From assembly GCA_950295325.1 (NCBI GenBank), contig OX485803.1, positions 60,281,554 to 60,345,553 of the forward strand: DNA of 64,000 bases, in the 5' to 3' direction. The notes below the pieces were generated by a model, which was given only the letters and a program-made list of their open reading frames with translations, made no database searches and was not told the origin of the DNA. This DNA comes from Polytrichum commune (taxonomy: Eukaryota > Streptophyta > Polytrichopsida > Polytrichales > Polytrichaceae). Both the position numbers and the translations under genes were made by a program. This document shows, piece after piece, positions 11,345 through 23,746 of the stretch (position 1 is its first letter; the number at the start of each line of letters is the position of its first letter).

Positions 11345-11903
11345 TACGGATATATTTTCATGTGTTGATCCAAGTCAAGAAAATTCAGTTAATGACATTA
11401 TTTTGAATCCTCCCACCTGCCCTTTCCACATGGAAGCGTTCATAAAATCTACTTTGGAGGATGAGTATTGGCGGCAAACATAATTGTAGAGAAAGTTGAA
11501 GTTTGAGGAGTGGGAGTTGGAATGTCTATCTTTTGCGGAACTTATATCGACTCTCATTTGAGTGGGATGAATTGGAAATAACATTGCAACTTGCATGTTG
11601 ACAACAAAACAAACTTAATGTCTCATTTGTTGGCTATCCTACATCACGTGGAAGTGCTCAACCAACATGATGTTTGGATATACTAGTCAAAACTTTGCCA
11701 GTACTTTTGAGGTTACTTTAGTTTGCCATAATGGACAAACATGTAAATTGTGCCATGAGGTCACAATGTTATGTGTTTGCTAACTTGGCAAGACCACTCA
11801 ATGACAAAACAATTATCTCCCTCCCTATCATTGCATGAATTGATACTTAGAGAACAAAAATCAATGGCTAAAATATCGTACATAGGCCACTTACCGCTCA
11901 CAG

Positions 11904-12419
11904 CCACTAACCGTGCACTTCACCGTTCACTACTCTACTGTTCACCGTTCGTCTCCTCTATTGTTGTTTTGTTCTTTGACAATGTATCTTGTGATACTGC
12001 ATGTGTATGAGCTTTGCTTTGAATGTATCATCGGGATAATCTGCTTGTTTGAAGGAAGTTAAAATGCCAGTGGAAACATACAGAGGTAGATGGTTTACAA
12101 CAATATCTTACTGCATAAAATTTGTCAATGGAGTAGCACACTAGAGTGAATCTCTATAAGCATGACGAAGCTCAAAATCACTCATGCAGGTGGAGCGAAG
12201 AATGATGAAAAAATCCGGAAGCAGCTTGAAAAGGAGAAGGTAGCAGAACTAAAGAAGAAAGAAAAACAAGAATGCCCAACAGATAATAAGGTTGAGAAAA
12301 AACAAGAAATGAGGCTTAAAAGCCAACAACGTCCAATAGTCGTGTTTGCCAAAAAGAGAGCTTCTTTTGTAACGCCTGTAGCAAAAGTTGAATGAACATT
12401 GATAGTGCACGGTTAGTGG
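11904..12419. repeat. 16-bp perfect inverted pair enclosing a Lys/Glu-rich ORF
   Basis: CCACTAACCGTGCACT (11904-11919) and its complement (12404-12419) bound about 480 bp that contains the ORF at 12162-12395. A third AGTGCACGGTTAG-like copy is near 12605. This may be a transposon-like boundary. Confidence 0.5.
12162..12395 (+). CDS. Lys/Glu-rich 77-aa ORF, possible exon or captured fragment
   Basis: Not recognised. The frame is strongly charged (EKIRKQLEKEKVAELKKKEK) and should form a helix or coiled coil, followed by a short hydrophobic end with Arg/Lys. The skewed codon content and intact frame in otherwise AT-rich non-coding DNA suggest an exon or gene fragment. The first Met may not be a real start, and no flanking exon was found. 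It lies within a 16-bp inverted pair. Chance is a serious alternative. Confidence 0.25.
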   Translation: MTKLKITHAGGAKNDEKIRKQLEKEKVAELKKKEKQECPTDNKVEKKQEMRLKSQQRPIVVFAKKRASFVTPVAKVE

Positions 12420-12771
12420 TTAAGGTAGTTAATTTCCAATGCCCAATACAATTGTATAAAGAACTATGAAAAGGCCATGATTTTTCAATAAAATTTTCCA
12501 TTTTACTTTTCAACACTAATATTAAGTGAGCCATTAATTTAATTCAAATACCAAATTTGGAAAATTTTGCTACCCACCTCAAAAGATAAAACATCAAAGT
12601 CAAATGTGCACGGTTAGTAGCTTGCTTACGATAATGGCAGAAAGCATTTGAAGTTTGAGGAGGGCAAATTCATTGCCTCTCTATTTTGCAACTTCTCGCC
12701 TCGACCTGGAAGTTTCTCAGCCTAAACTGCTGGTTTGGTGGATTGTGGTGGCTCGGTTGTGGTCTTTTCGC

Positions 12772-12972
12772 ATGGAAATTTTTACATCGGTGGTTCAAGA
12801 AAAAAATATCAAATCCGACAATCTTGAAAGCACAGTGAATGTGGCCCCATGAGAGTGCAGAAGCTGCTCCGGATGGATATTTTTCCATCGGTGGTTGGAG
12901 AAGAAAAAAATCTAATCCGACAATCGTGAAAGCACAGGCAACGTGACCTCATGAGAACGCAGAAGCTGCATT
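12772..12972. repeat. Two tandem ~109-bp units
   Basis: CATCGGTGGTTCAAGAAAAA ... AATCCGACAATCTTGAAAGC ... GCAGAAGCTGC is followed by CATCGGTGGTTGGAGAAG ... AATCCGACAATCGTGAAAGC ... GCAGAAGCTGC. Confidence 0.8.
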
Positions 12973-13004
12973 CATCGCCCATAGACTTCTTCTCGACCAA
13001 TAGT

Positions 13005-15320
13005 CACACGTGATTTAAGTACAAAATGATAATTTGACATGATTTAATCGACATGTTAATTTTCTAGCACCAGATGTTTTCGAGTTGGCATTTTTTTATT
13101 ATTCGAATCTTTCCCATGGTTTTTATTTATTTATTTTCGTTTTCCTAAGCTCTCAAGATATAAAGTTCAAAACATCCAATCATGCAACTTTCAAGTTGAG
13201 TACATGCAATGATGACCACATGCCAACTTGGATACTCGATAACAAGACAAATCTCTTCTCGCATATGTTGACTCCAATACTCCACATTGAAGTGGAAGCC
13301 CTTACCCATGGAGTTGTTAGGATATTCCTTTGATATAATGATTGACACGCGGAAATTTGCCCTAAGTTGGCATGATACTCATTTCATATTCAAACCGCAA
13401 TCAACATAAATGGGAGCTAGTGAGATCAATCCTTAAATGCTTCTAACATGTTCATACTAATTACGTGTTCTCTCTTTATACTACGTGATATGACATCTTC
13501 ATCAAACTCTTTCCAAGTTATTGAATGTGTGTGTCAAGAAGAATAACCTTACGAAACGACAAACTATCATAGTCTGCCAAAAAGTCACATCACAATCTAT
13601 GTTCACATTATACACCTTTCCAAATATTATTATATGTATGAGAGACCCAAATTGGGCTCCAAGCCCTTTTAAGGGTTAAGCTACACGGACATGTTGAGAG
13701 TTGAATCTAGCCTCTTGTGATGACGTTGAAATTGGAATCAAGCATAGTCAATGTTTCAGTTGTAAAAGGGCACCTTTATACCCAAAGCAAGTTTGCACTC
13801 CCTTTTGTCTACATGTATCCAACATCATGTCCTATATGTTGTTTGGATGCAGCTTGCTTGCTTTCGATTATGTGTAAGAGCGTTGTTATGAGTGTATTCT
13901 CGAACCAAATTTCACATATCAGGGACTGCTTATTAAGGGCCCATTGTAAGATCTATTACACAATTCTTACAAGTTGCACCAAGTCTTAAAAGTCGTATTT
14001 GAAACAATGTATAGGACATGATCTTATATAAATGAGAAGATACATGTATACTAGTATGTGATGGTGACCATCAAAATACTAATTACATATTTGCATGTAG
14101 AGGTCACTTGTCCCATAGTTGTATTTATTAAACCTGTCATGGGTTCTAATAAGGGTTTGTAGGTGTGATCAAGGTGAAGTTTTCTTCATTTATGTCAACA
14201 CTAAAGCTCTCTCTCTCTCTCTCTCTCTCTCTAGTTCTTGATAGGCCATTAAAAGACTGTAACACTTTGTATAATGACCCTATATAAGGTTCCACCTTAG
14301 GGGTCCAGCAAAGGGAGGTTAAAAAAGGTTCAGCTGTGGATCCAGAACTTGCATCTACAGTCACAAAAGTTTACCTAATCTTATAATAAGAGGAAGCCAA
14401 CCTCAGTACTTCATTTCCAAGTGTAAACCGCATTAGCAGTTTACACTAAGTAACTTCTGGGATTAGGGTAAACGTGACGCGAGTTTGTAGGAAGTGGAAG
14501 TGACTGACTTCAAGCTTTGAACGTCAAAGGAAGCCAATGGCTAAAGAACATGTAAAATACTCATTGAAAGTATTGAGTATTGTGTATGATGGGGATACTA
14601 AGTGTATGATTATGCCGTATAAGTTTGTGTGACATAGATAACAATTGGGTTCTGTTGTAATTCACCTCGTGTACGTTACTAACCCTCTCCGTGGATTTGG
14701 TTGGTGGCATGGGCACAGGTGAGGTAGACCCTTCACAAATATGACGGCTACATTAGGTTTTGTATACCATCTGATTGCAAAATAGTGTATGTAGATGAAG
14801 GTTACAAAAAAACATATGCAATGACCAGTTTTATTCTACATTGCAAGTTGTTGAGCATATGATTGGTGTTACCATTTTACATTTGATTTACTGGAGTTTA
14901 GTTGTTAGGAGACTATGATAGGGTTTACATTGGAAAACCTTAGTATTATGGAATACTCCAAGGTTTTACTTGTAACAAAAATATGTGTAAGAAGCTCCAT
15001 AGTGTTATGTTTTAGCACTTGCATTGCAATGGGATGGGGAAAGATCCCACCCACCCTCCCGGGTTTTGTTAGATACATAGATATATGGAAGAATGGTATG
15101 GCCTCTTGCCAAGAGGATGTTATTTGAAAAAGAACTATGCTTGAAAGTAAGCTTAGCTTCTCTCAAGAAATGCCCAGCTCTCTAGCATGTAATACTTAGT
15201 ATGTTATTCAATTGATTTGACAAATGTTCTTGAAGAACGAGTAAATTTGGAATATGGTCACTTTAGACACAAGTTGCTAAAAATGAAAGTACATGAACCC
15301 AAATATATGTTTTTGTGCAT
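13005..15320. other. Gene-free stretch
   Basis: No recognisable domain, RNA gene or TIR element apart from the CT tract at 14207. ORFs of 60-90 codons here look random. Confidence 0.5.
14207..14232. repeat. (CT)n microsatellite
   Basis: Thirteen CT units. Confidence 0.95.
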
Positions 15321-15762
15321 AGAGAGGCTCAAATTGGGCACGGGGGGTGCACTTCATTGTCAAGTTGAACACCACGTGCGATAAAACAAAATCTACTTTT
15401 TACATAAAGCATCACCAAAATGGTTCAAAAGTTTATGATTTTTTTTTCATGAGTAGATATACATAGTATCTATTACATAGTAAAAATTGGTAACCAAATT
15501 TGATGATTTTTTTTTTTTATAAAACATACCGTTTCTAACTAGAATGACGCAACATTGAACTAAACAAATTACTACAAAAATGAAGATGACTAAAAATTTC
15601 AAAAAAATATACAAAAGATATTATCAATGGTTATGTGTATGTAGAAAAAATATCATAATTTTAAAAATTATCTATGGCATGTAATATAGGGTAGCAAACT
15701 TTTATCGCACGTGGTTATGAAATGTAAGGGGGTGTGACCCCCCCGTGAAATTGGGCCTCTTT
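15321..15762. mobile_element. 442-bp MITE/foldback with ~65-bp inverted ends
   Basis: Left GAGAGGCTCAAATTGGGCAC and right GTGAAATTGGGCCTCTTT are inverted, as are CACGTGCGATAAAA and TTTTATCGCACGTG. A C/G-rich GGGGGG block sits between them on each side. The interior is AT-rich and non-coding. A related end occurs near 27090-27125. Confidence 0.75.
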
Positions 15763-16944
15763 GGACACTTGGGGGCTAATGACTCGACCCTTTGTGGCAT
15801 CTAGATAAAACTCACACATTGGGGTTTGTGTACAAACAAGTCCCCTAGAGGTGGAGGGTTGATTCATATCAATTCCAACCCACTAGATTAATTCAAGGTC
15901 TCTTATGTCATTTAAAAAACTATACAAATTACGAAATACAAAACATCAGACTATGGAATAAAACTTACTTTGTTTTCACCTTGCATGTGGATGAGTTTCT
16001 CTAGACACCACCAAGCCTTGTCCTAACTTACTCTCAAGGCTTAGGCATATTTGTGTACGTGGGGCACATAACACTTTTTCAAAACTTCCGACAAGTATAG
16101 AATAAGATATTAGGTTCATGTTTTAACTTCCTCCTAAAACCATGTCTACCACATAACATATATCCATATGATTTATAAGAGATATATTGGTCTAGAACAA
16201 GACATTGAATGAGAAGTGACATGGAATCCTATGTGTCCAAAAATAGACAAGGTTTGGTTCTCACCCGCAATTTGTGACAAGAGAACCCAAATAGGTTGTC
16301 TCAATAAAATAGGAGGCGATCATGCCAAAAAATCAATACATTGTATGCTTAGATTTTTTTAATGAAGATTATTATAGAAATTTAGTAATAGTCAAATTTA
16401 TTTTCATTAAAACACCGAATCTATATTTAACTCTACTTAATACTATGTCTTGTGACCAAGGATTTTAAAAAGTGATGGCCGACCATGACCACAATCCTGA
16501 ACACAAGAAACCCTAAATCATTTTTTCTCATGGCTCTTGGTCATGTGATATAGTGTAAAGTAGAGTTACATTGGGACATTATATTTTTAGAATAAGAATA
16601 GAACTAAATAAACTACACCAAATTCAAATATTCTAATAATTAAAAAATTAAGATGATTTTCATATGACACAATCACATCTATCTTCGCAAAGACAACATA
16701 TTTGCGTTTTATTGCCGCACAATCGAGGTAATTGCCAAACACTATCCAAATTTGGACATGTATAATTCCATGTCCGTACCATGTTGCTTTCTCATCCATT
16801 TTTTGACATGCTCATCCATAATCATTTTTTTATTTTAGGTGAAAATATGTAAAACAGAGTGGGAGCGCCCACTCATTCCTCAACCAATGAGAGATTTAGA
16901 AAGTGGCAATCATGGGCATTGGGCACTACACCATTTATGATTTT
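15763..16944. other. Gene-free stretch
   Basis: AT-rich, nothing recognised. Confidence 0.5.
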
Positions 16945-17330
16945 TAGTGTCACCAACCTATTGTGAGGCATATGCTAAGTTACACGAATGATCAACAACT
17001 TCATCATTAGTGTCACCTCATGACATGTGGCATTCAAGTGTCCTTACTAATATCTTGGCATGGGTATGTTCAAATAATGTTATGAGGTGTATGCCTATGT
17101 TACACAATGGCAAAGTCGACCACCACTCCACAATAGTACAAATTGACCAAAGTGAACACAAATGACACTTGACATTGATATGCTCAAGAATATCTTCCTC
17201 TTGCATACTAAATTATAAACACATGACACTTGCCAGTAATATGCTCAATAATATCTTCTCCTTGCACACTAAAATGCAAAATGATCATCTCAAGTACCCC
17301 AATGTGCTATATGTCATAGTGTAAATAACT
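16945..17330 (-). repeat. Dispersed repeat D, inverted copy
   Basis: Complement of 7080-7440, for example TGCTCAAGAATATCTTCCTC and CTTACTAATATCTTGGCATG. The order of blocks is preserved. Confidence 0.7.
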
Positions 17331-17399
17331 ATTCATATAGTTTCTAAAACTAGGTGGTTGAAATCATAACTTGAAGAGAATAAGTGTGATGTGCAAAGG

Positions 17400-18330
17400 C
17401 AAAATCAAGGCTTAAGGGTTTAGGGTTTTAGACAATACCCCCATAGCTGAAGACCCCTAGCCTAAAGACTTCCATTCAAAGACCCCCCAGCCCAAGATTA
17501 CATTGAAGACTTCCATCCAAGACCCCCGGCTCAAGACTCCGTTCAAGACCCCCAACTTGAGACCCCAATCTTGAAAGGAAAGAAGATGTCTATCTTAAAG
17601 GAAATCAAGACCTAGGCTAGACTTAGAACTTGGGAAGTCTTTGACTTAAAGAGGTAGTTTGGAATAACTACATCAACCACTACGTGCTTGTGGAAACTAG
17701 ATTCTAGAAAATGGTTATAGCCACCTTCAAATAAATAGATCTACATACACTAAAATTATATTATATTGACATTTAAGTGATATATTTAGTAACTCCAAAC
17801 AATCTGACTAATTATGTTATTTTTAGTTTTGAGAGGCTATATAAAGAGAGCAACTAAGGGACCCTATTGTAATTCATTTGGCCCTGATTATTTTACATGA
17901 AGTGCCAACTTGTTACCTCAGAATGTTACCTTGAAAATTAGATTACTTGGAGCACTTGAAAATTTTGTAGAAATAACGTAGAAATTCAAGACTCGAAGAC
18001 ATTCAATTAAGTTTACTTGGAGCACTTGAAGACTTTTGTAGAAAAACTTAGAGCTCTAATTTGAGCTTTCTCACGAAGACACTTGACACTTGGACACTTG
18101 GATGTCCGGGAGTTCCAAATTGAGCTTTCGAATGGAAATTACTTAGAAAAAATAGAAATTCAAAAGTAAGCCTTTCTCAAAGAAATTGCTCACCATCCGA
18201 AGCCTCAAAATTGAGTTTTCCTCATGATTACTTGAGATTCTTGGAAGCTCAAAACTAAGTCCTTCTCAAGGATACTTATAATTACTTGAAATTGAAAGCT
18301 TGTACAATGTTACTCGATTTTACTTGAAAG
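17400..18330 (+). repeat. LTR-like or retrotransposon-derived sequence with internal repeats
   Basis: Degenerate GACTTCCATCCAAGACCCCC-type repeats (17445-17580) precede GGCTATATAAAGAGAGCAA (about 17834), then ACCCTATTGTAATTC. This is a TATA box plus downstream motif as seen in plant LTR promoters. Degenerate ACTTGGAGCACTTGAA units follow. No matching second LTR or coding region is present. Confidence 0.35.
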
Positions 18331-19016
18331 AGAATTCAAGAGTTGAAGGAATTCATACAAGGCCATCAAGTAGGCGAAATCCACCATCATCGTATCTTCA
18401 AGTTCTAAGCTAAGATCTCACATCATGAAGGTCCTTAATAAGTTGAATTGAGTCAAGTGTTGATAAATTGGAGAATAAACCCACAATCATGCTCGGTAAT
18501 TTATGAGAGAATTTGAAGGAAATATTTAAACCAATTAATTAAGAAAGATGAAAACCATGATAAAAAGGGAGAATCATGAATGAAAGAGTGAGAGTTTGGC
18601 AATTGTTGGTTGAGTTGCACTAATGGTCTAATGGAAAGGTTGGTACAAAAGATTGATTCTCAAAGAGGAGAAAAAGGACAATTCGTGACCGACATTTATT
18701 TATCATTAAAGTCTCCATTAGATTGTAGGGTGTGAGGCCTTGAGTTGTGAATAATTGTCAGGTAGAAATATAATTGTTTGAGAGGGCATTATTTATGTGA
18801 AATTGATGCGGGGTCATAAAAAATGAAACTACCTCCTTAAATTGGGAAAAAACGAGAAGATTGAGAAGGGCCATAAATATATCAAGAGAAAAGAACATCC
18901 CTTGTAGCACGATATTCTATATTTTGAGAGAGTGGGATCCTCTCAAAATAATATTGGCCATTTGGACACCTAAAAGTCATGTTAGGTTGATAAATACTAG
19001 ATTATACTTCATACGT
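18331..19016. other. Gene-free stretch
   Basis: Continuation of purine-rich possible retrotransposon debris. No coding domain. Confidence 0.4.
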
Positions 19017-19559
19017 GTAGTTTCCATTAAAATGAGAGTATGTTAAGCTGGGAAATCGACTCATTTAGGTTGAGTCGACCTAAATGAGGACATTATGTTG
19101 TCAATTTAGGTTGAGTCGACCTAAATGAGGACAATTATGTTAGTCAATTTAGGTTGAGTCGACCTAAATGAGGACAACATGTTAGTCAATTTAGGTTGAG
19201 TCGACCTAAATGAGGATGATATGTTGTCAATTTAGGTTGAGTCGACCTAAATGAGTCGATTTCCCATATCACTATATTCGTTAATTTGAGACTTTCTCTT
19301 GTCTCAAATTAATATATGAACCACAACAACATGGTCTAATGTTTGGGTCGTCCTACCTAAACCATCTTGATATGAGGTCTTAATTGGGTTCTTGATATGA
19401 ACACCCACTTCAAAGTATTTGCATCTTACAACATTCTCCAATATCTGTGTGATTTTATCCATGTTCTTATATTTGTAATTGTCTCAAAATGCCGAAAATA
19501 TCCCAAATTAACGAATATAGTGATCCAGCTTAATATACTCTCATTTTAATGGAAACTAC
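19017..19559. mobile_element. MITE with 56-bp TIR whose left arm is split by a palindrome array
   Basis: The outer 35-bp arms (19017-19051, 19525-19559) differ at one base (GTAGTTTCCATTAAAATGAG). A second perfect 21-bp pair (19268-19288, 19504-19524) is contiguous with the right arm but separated from the left arm by about 215 bp. The simplest reading is a 56-bp TIR interrupted on the left by a later insertion. Target duplication is unresolved. Confidence 0.8.
19050..19265. repeat. Array of five palindromic 21-mers bounded by inverted ends
   Basis: The near-palindrome TTTAGGTTGAGTCGACCTAA(A) occurs at 19064, 19105, 19148, 19190 and 19231 (spacing 41-43 bp). The array starts GGGAAATCGACTCA and ends TGAGTCGATTTCCC, a perfect inverted pair. 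Spacers such as TGAGGACAATTATGTTAGTC vary slightly. Confidence 0.92.
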
Positions 19560-20871
19560 GGCGGAATTTACGGAGGAAAATTAAATGTTATTTTTTTACT
19601 TGCACTTTACAACTTTCCAATGGTTTTCATTTCATTCTTGGATTAATAGTTTGCTTTATGTACTCTCAATTCACTGGAAAACTCTCATTTTAATGAATAT
19701 TGTGTTTTGTGAAGTTGGAATTATCCCATAAGCAAGGGAAGCTATGGTCTAAGCATTTATAAAGCCAAAATTGGGAAGGTTAATTGGCAAGTAACACCTC
19801 ATAACAACATGACCATCATACGATGTATATTGACCATGGCCTATTGACTCATCACATGGCCATACATACAGACTCAAGTGACACAATTACATAGATTTAG
19901 TTATTTTGCATTAAAAGACTAATGGTCATATACATTGTCTTTTGCATGTTTTTGAATTAAGTTAATTTAATCAACTAGCTTTTTAAGGATGTAGATGCAT
20001 ATTACAAAAACCTTTAATTTGTAAACATAAAATGAATTTCAAAACTTAACATAGTGAATAATTCATTGCAAAAGGAACATAAGCCATCAATATATGAATT
20101 ATTGGTGAACCTCAATGAATCGCATAACCCCATAAAATGCACTCAAATCAAATTAAGATAAGAGAGAAATGAACCATGCCATAGGCATGCATACTAACTT
20201 GTTATGGTTCAGTCAGTTCAGGTAAAGACCATTATCCCATTGCCTCATTAAATTAAAGATAAATCAATAAATGTAGGGTTTATTCTATTGCATTTCTTGA
20301 TCCAGTAAAATTATCTCATAATCAATGAGAGATTGTTGTTCATGTCAGGGTACCCTGGCCTTCATTATATGTGGTTATTGGTTATTAAGAAAATATTATT
20401 GATGAGCCTTGACTCCTTGCATTGAGTGACCCATCAAACCTTACTTTGTCCTTTAAAATCACATAAAATTATATCTTGTCTAGCTTTTGATACACAATTC
20501 CCATATAAAATCCATCATAATCTATCAATTTACATAATTATGATACTTATTTAGTTTTTCATGTGTTGTTTTGTTGAGTGGAACCCAATCCAAAAACCTA
20601 TCTACATGCTCCAACGGCATAGAGGTGAACAACCAACCCCAAGGCCCAACTTGCCACATGCCTTGGCTAGGGTTTAGCCACCTTGCCCCCTTCACGACCA
20701 CCGCTTTCGCTAGCACCGCATCTACACTCTCCACGTTGCCATCCATGGCCTCAACCAAATGACATTGGAGGCAAGCAAGTGCTAGGGTCTTTTCGCTGCC
20801 ATCGCCCATGCTGCAACCAATCCCCTCCATTCATCGTTGTAATGGCTTCATTTACAAGAATCATGATTGTG
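19560..20871. other. Gene-free stretch
   Basis: A partial echo of the 19-kb TIR (ACTCTCATTTTAATG) is at about 19682. Overlapping opposite-strand ORFs at 20525-20830 have higher GC but match no family I know. Confidence 0.4.
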
Positions 20872-22609
20872 GATGGAGTTGGTGTGGACAACTTGATTAT
20901 TGTGGTCATGGATGGCTTGGTAGAAGGAAGAGGACTTGGAAGGGAAAACATTGCAAAGATGTTGCTTTGCTTCGATGGGTGTCACAAAACAAATGAAGGA
21001 TAATAACGGTTTTTATTAATTATTTATTTTAAAATTCAATTCTTTAGTCCATTGCATGGCCCATAGATGCAACCTTGCTTTTAAGAGCCTTAGAGGTTTG
21101 GAAATTGTGAAGAAGATTGAAGGCTTGCTTCAATCATCTCTTTCATATTTTGCCCATTCACCTAAGCAACACTTGGAGTTTGTGAAGCTTTCAGACATGT
21201 TGGAGGCCCGTGGGTTGAAGATGTTTCATAATGTGAAGACTCGCTAAATCTCCTTGTTGGAGCCTCTCAAGAGGGTCTTGTCGGAGTATTCTATTCTACT
21301 TGCTAAGTTGGTACAATGACATGACCACAAATGCATCCATTGAGGTACATTTTGTTGATTTATGTTTTTGTTTGTTTACTTGTTTTTTCCCCTTTGAATT
21401 CTTTGTTGGTTTGGACTTCTTAGAGGTGTTGATTTGCATTTTGTGTGTTGCATGTGGCTGGTTAGGAATTTCTAGCTTATACTGTGCTTGATAAAGTTTT
21501 GGTTTGTCTTCAAGTTCCTAGTTTATGTTGATCTCCTCACATTGGGCCAACTTTGTGATTGTAAATATGTTGTTATGAGCTAGGAGTGCAAGTTTACACT
21601 TAAGATGCTAAATTGGTTATGATTTGTGGTTGTATGTGGGTTGATATGGGCTAAGATTATGAGGCTACACTTCAAATGTCAATTGGGGTCCAAATTGTGG
21701 TTGTATGGGGGTTGATTTGGGCTAGGATTACAAGTTTACACTTACAATGGCATATTGGGTCCCATGTTATGGTTGTATGTGAGCTAATTTGAGGTTGTAT
21801 GTGGGTTGTGTGGGCATGCTACGAGTTGCTAGTGGGTCTATATGCTCTATTAAGCATGTGTTGCCTTTTGCTTCTTTTGGAGTGCATTGACAATCATGTC
21901 GCATTTGCCCAAAACATGGATGTATTTTTTTATGAATGGTTTGCAGTTATAAAAGTGTGCCAAACATAGCCGTACACAATGTTTTGCAACAAGAGCAACA
22001 CAATTAGTACTGACAAATCATGGTTGTTCAAGAATTTGTTGGACTCCTCTCACAAGAGCATCCACACCAAATGAGTTTCCGACCTCGATGGCAATAGGCA
22101 TGACCTTGTATACCCCTAATATTGGAAGCAAGAGGGGTGTGAGGAGTCTTTTGTGAAACACCTTGATATCTTGAAGGATCTCTATTGTGAGGTGAAGTTT
22201 GCAAAGGTAGGGGGTGGGACAAAACATTTCTTGCCTTTGTTAAATCATTGGGAGCTCGATTCAAGATGACCATGAAAAGTAATAGCGATGACAACAACCT
22301 TTTAATTTGAACTCTTTAACTTGGTTGTGGATGACATGGAAAGCTAGCCGCCTCTTAACCCACTCCATTGCAAAGTATGTGAAGCTTGCAAAAATTGTAG
22401 ACGTCCATGTCATAGGGAGTGTAGAAGATGAGAGATATTTTTCTAGCTTGAGTTTCTTCAAGAACAAACTCTATAACTCCCTTGATGAGCACCTCCCATT
22501 GGTAGTAGACATGAACCCTCAAAAGCTCTCTACCTTGGACGATTTTTCATATAACAACACCTTTGACATGCAGATGGGATTTGCAAAGCATATGAGGTAT
22601 GGTGTGTAG
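20872..22609 (+). pseudogene. Degenerate hAT-like (zf862/DUF4371-type) transposase
   Basis: Plus-strand blocks in family order, in shifting frames: 20872-20975 (NLIIVVMDGL, ENIAKMLLCFDG); 21047-21330 (HCMAHRCNLAFKSL, SYFAHSPKQHLEF, LKMFHNVKTR, then TAA where Trp is expected, then LLEPLKRVLSEYSILLAKLV); about 22110-22250 (EESFVKHLDILKDLYC); 22307-22600 (GSVEDERYFSSLSF, KNKLYNSLDEHLPLVV). The last is the hAT C-terminal dimerisation motif. Frameshifts, stops and a ~0.7-kb unrelated middle (21340-22050) show it is dead. No TIRs were recognised. Assignment rests on recalled family motifs. Confidence 0.75.
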
Positions 22610-23746
22610 TAGGTGAATATATAGGAAACACAAACAATCTACGGAGACAAACCTTCAACCTCATGTTTATAAAAGTTGAACAATTTTGAGTCATGCAAAA
22701 ATTGCACAATTTTGACCTCTTAAGTATAGCATACAATGATTCCTCTTCTTCTTGTGCCCATTTTGTTGCAAGGTGATAATGTTGTGTTCGTACAATGTAA
22801 CTCATCTGCACACTTGGATTAAGTTTGGGATTCTTAATTTTTTATTGCCAAGATTCAAATTGGAGCCAACTAGCTTTGTTGCTCCCATATTTAAAGCCAA
22901 CAATTGTTTCTTTATTAAAGAGGAAGGGGCCATATTGCAAAATCCAAGAAGTGGTGGGAGCCATCCCATACCACACACACACACACACACACACACAAAG
23001 AAACCACACAGTCCTTCCCAACATTTTTCTAGAGGTGCCATATGACACCCCCCAAAAATTTACTGGAGCCTTTTCATTTAGCCATTGAAAAACACTTTGT
23101 CGCTAGAGTAGACCGCACTAGGCCCCATAGTGGTGGCCATGACACCTATTTTTTTCTAAATTGAAGAAGAAGGTTGGTGTAAACCGGCCGCAAATGCAAA
23201 TTTGCTTCGGTAATGACTAAATTACCTAGAAGGACATCAAGAAACCGAGGTGCATTAAAGTACGGGCTTGGCGTGGCACCGTTCCATGTGTGTGTGAGAT
23301 ACTTTACATCCGATCATGGGTCAAGACTATTGTGGGAAGGTTTGAACTTGGCACAACCGAAGATTGATGGTGTAAGTCACGGTCTTCATAGTTAGGTCTC
23401 ATGTGTGAGATTTTGAAACTTTCTAAGTCGAAAAGGACCAATGGAGTTCTTGACATCAAGTGAAATGTCATAGACGTAGAGTTAGTTAAGTAAACTAAGT
23501 TGGCTCCCACATGCTTCTTTGTAACCTTCCTCTTTGTAACCTTCAATGCCATGGACAACACTTCCATGTGCCGGTCAACTCCGCAATAACAATCACTTAG
23601 AAGAAGAAAAGAAGAGAAAAGAAACCTAAAAATTTGAAACCCTCATCTACATGGAAGCGTGTTTGATTCTTATCCGGAGAATGAGAACATATTTGATTCT
23701 TACCCGGAGAACGAGGACGTGACCAATGAACAGGGAGAATTGATGA
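22610..23746. other. Gene-free stretch
   Basis: Contains the CA tract. At 23660-23720 a short direct repeat (TTTGATTCTTACCCGGAGAA) occurs twice. No gene. Confidence 0.5.
22972..22997. repeat. (CA)n microsatellite
   Basis: Thirteen CA units. Several overlapping His/Thr- or Cys/Val-repeat ORFs here are artefacts of it. Confidence 0.95.

Noticed and set aside
19050-19265. CRISPR-like array of 21-bp repeats
   Set aside because: Spacers are themselves near-identical and the array is bounded by an inverted pair; this is a transposon-like palindrome array.
22802-23088. Several overlapping ORFs of 68-97 codons on both strands
   Set aside because: All run through the CA microsatellite; the His-Thr or Cys-Val runs are simple-repeat translations.
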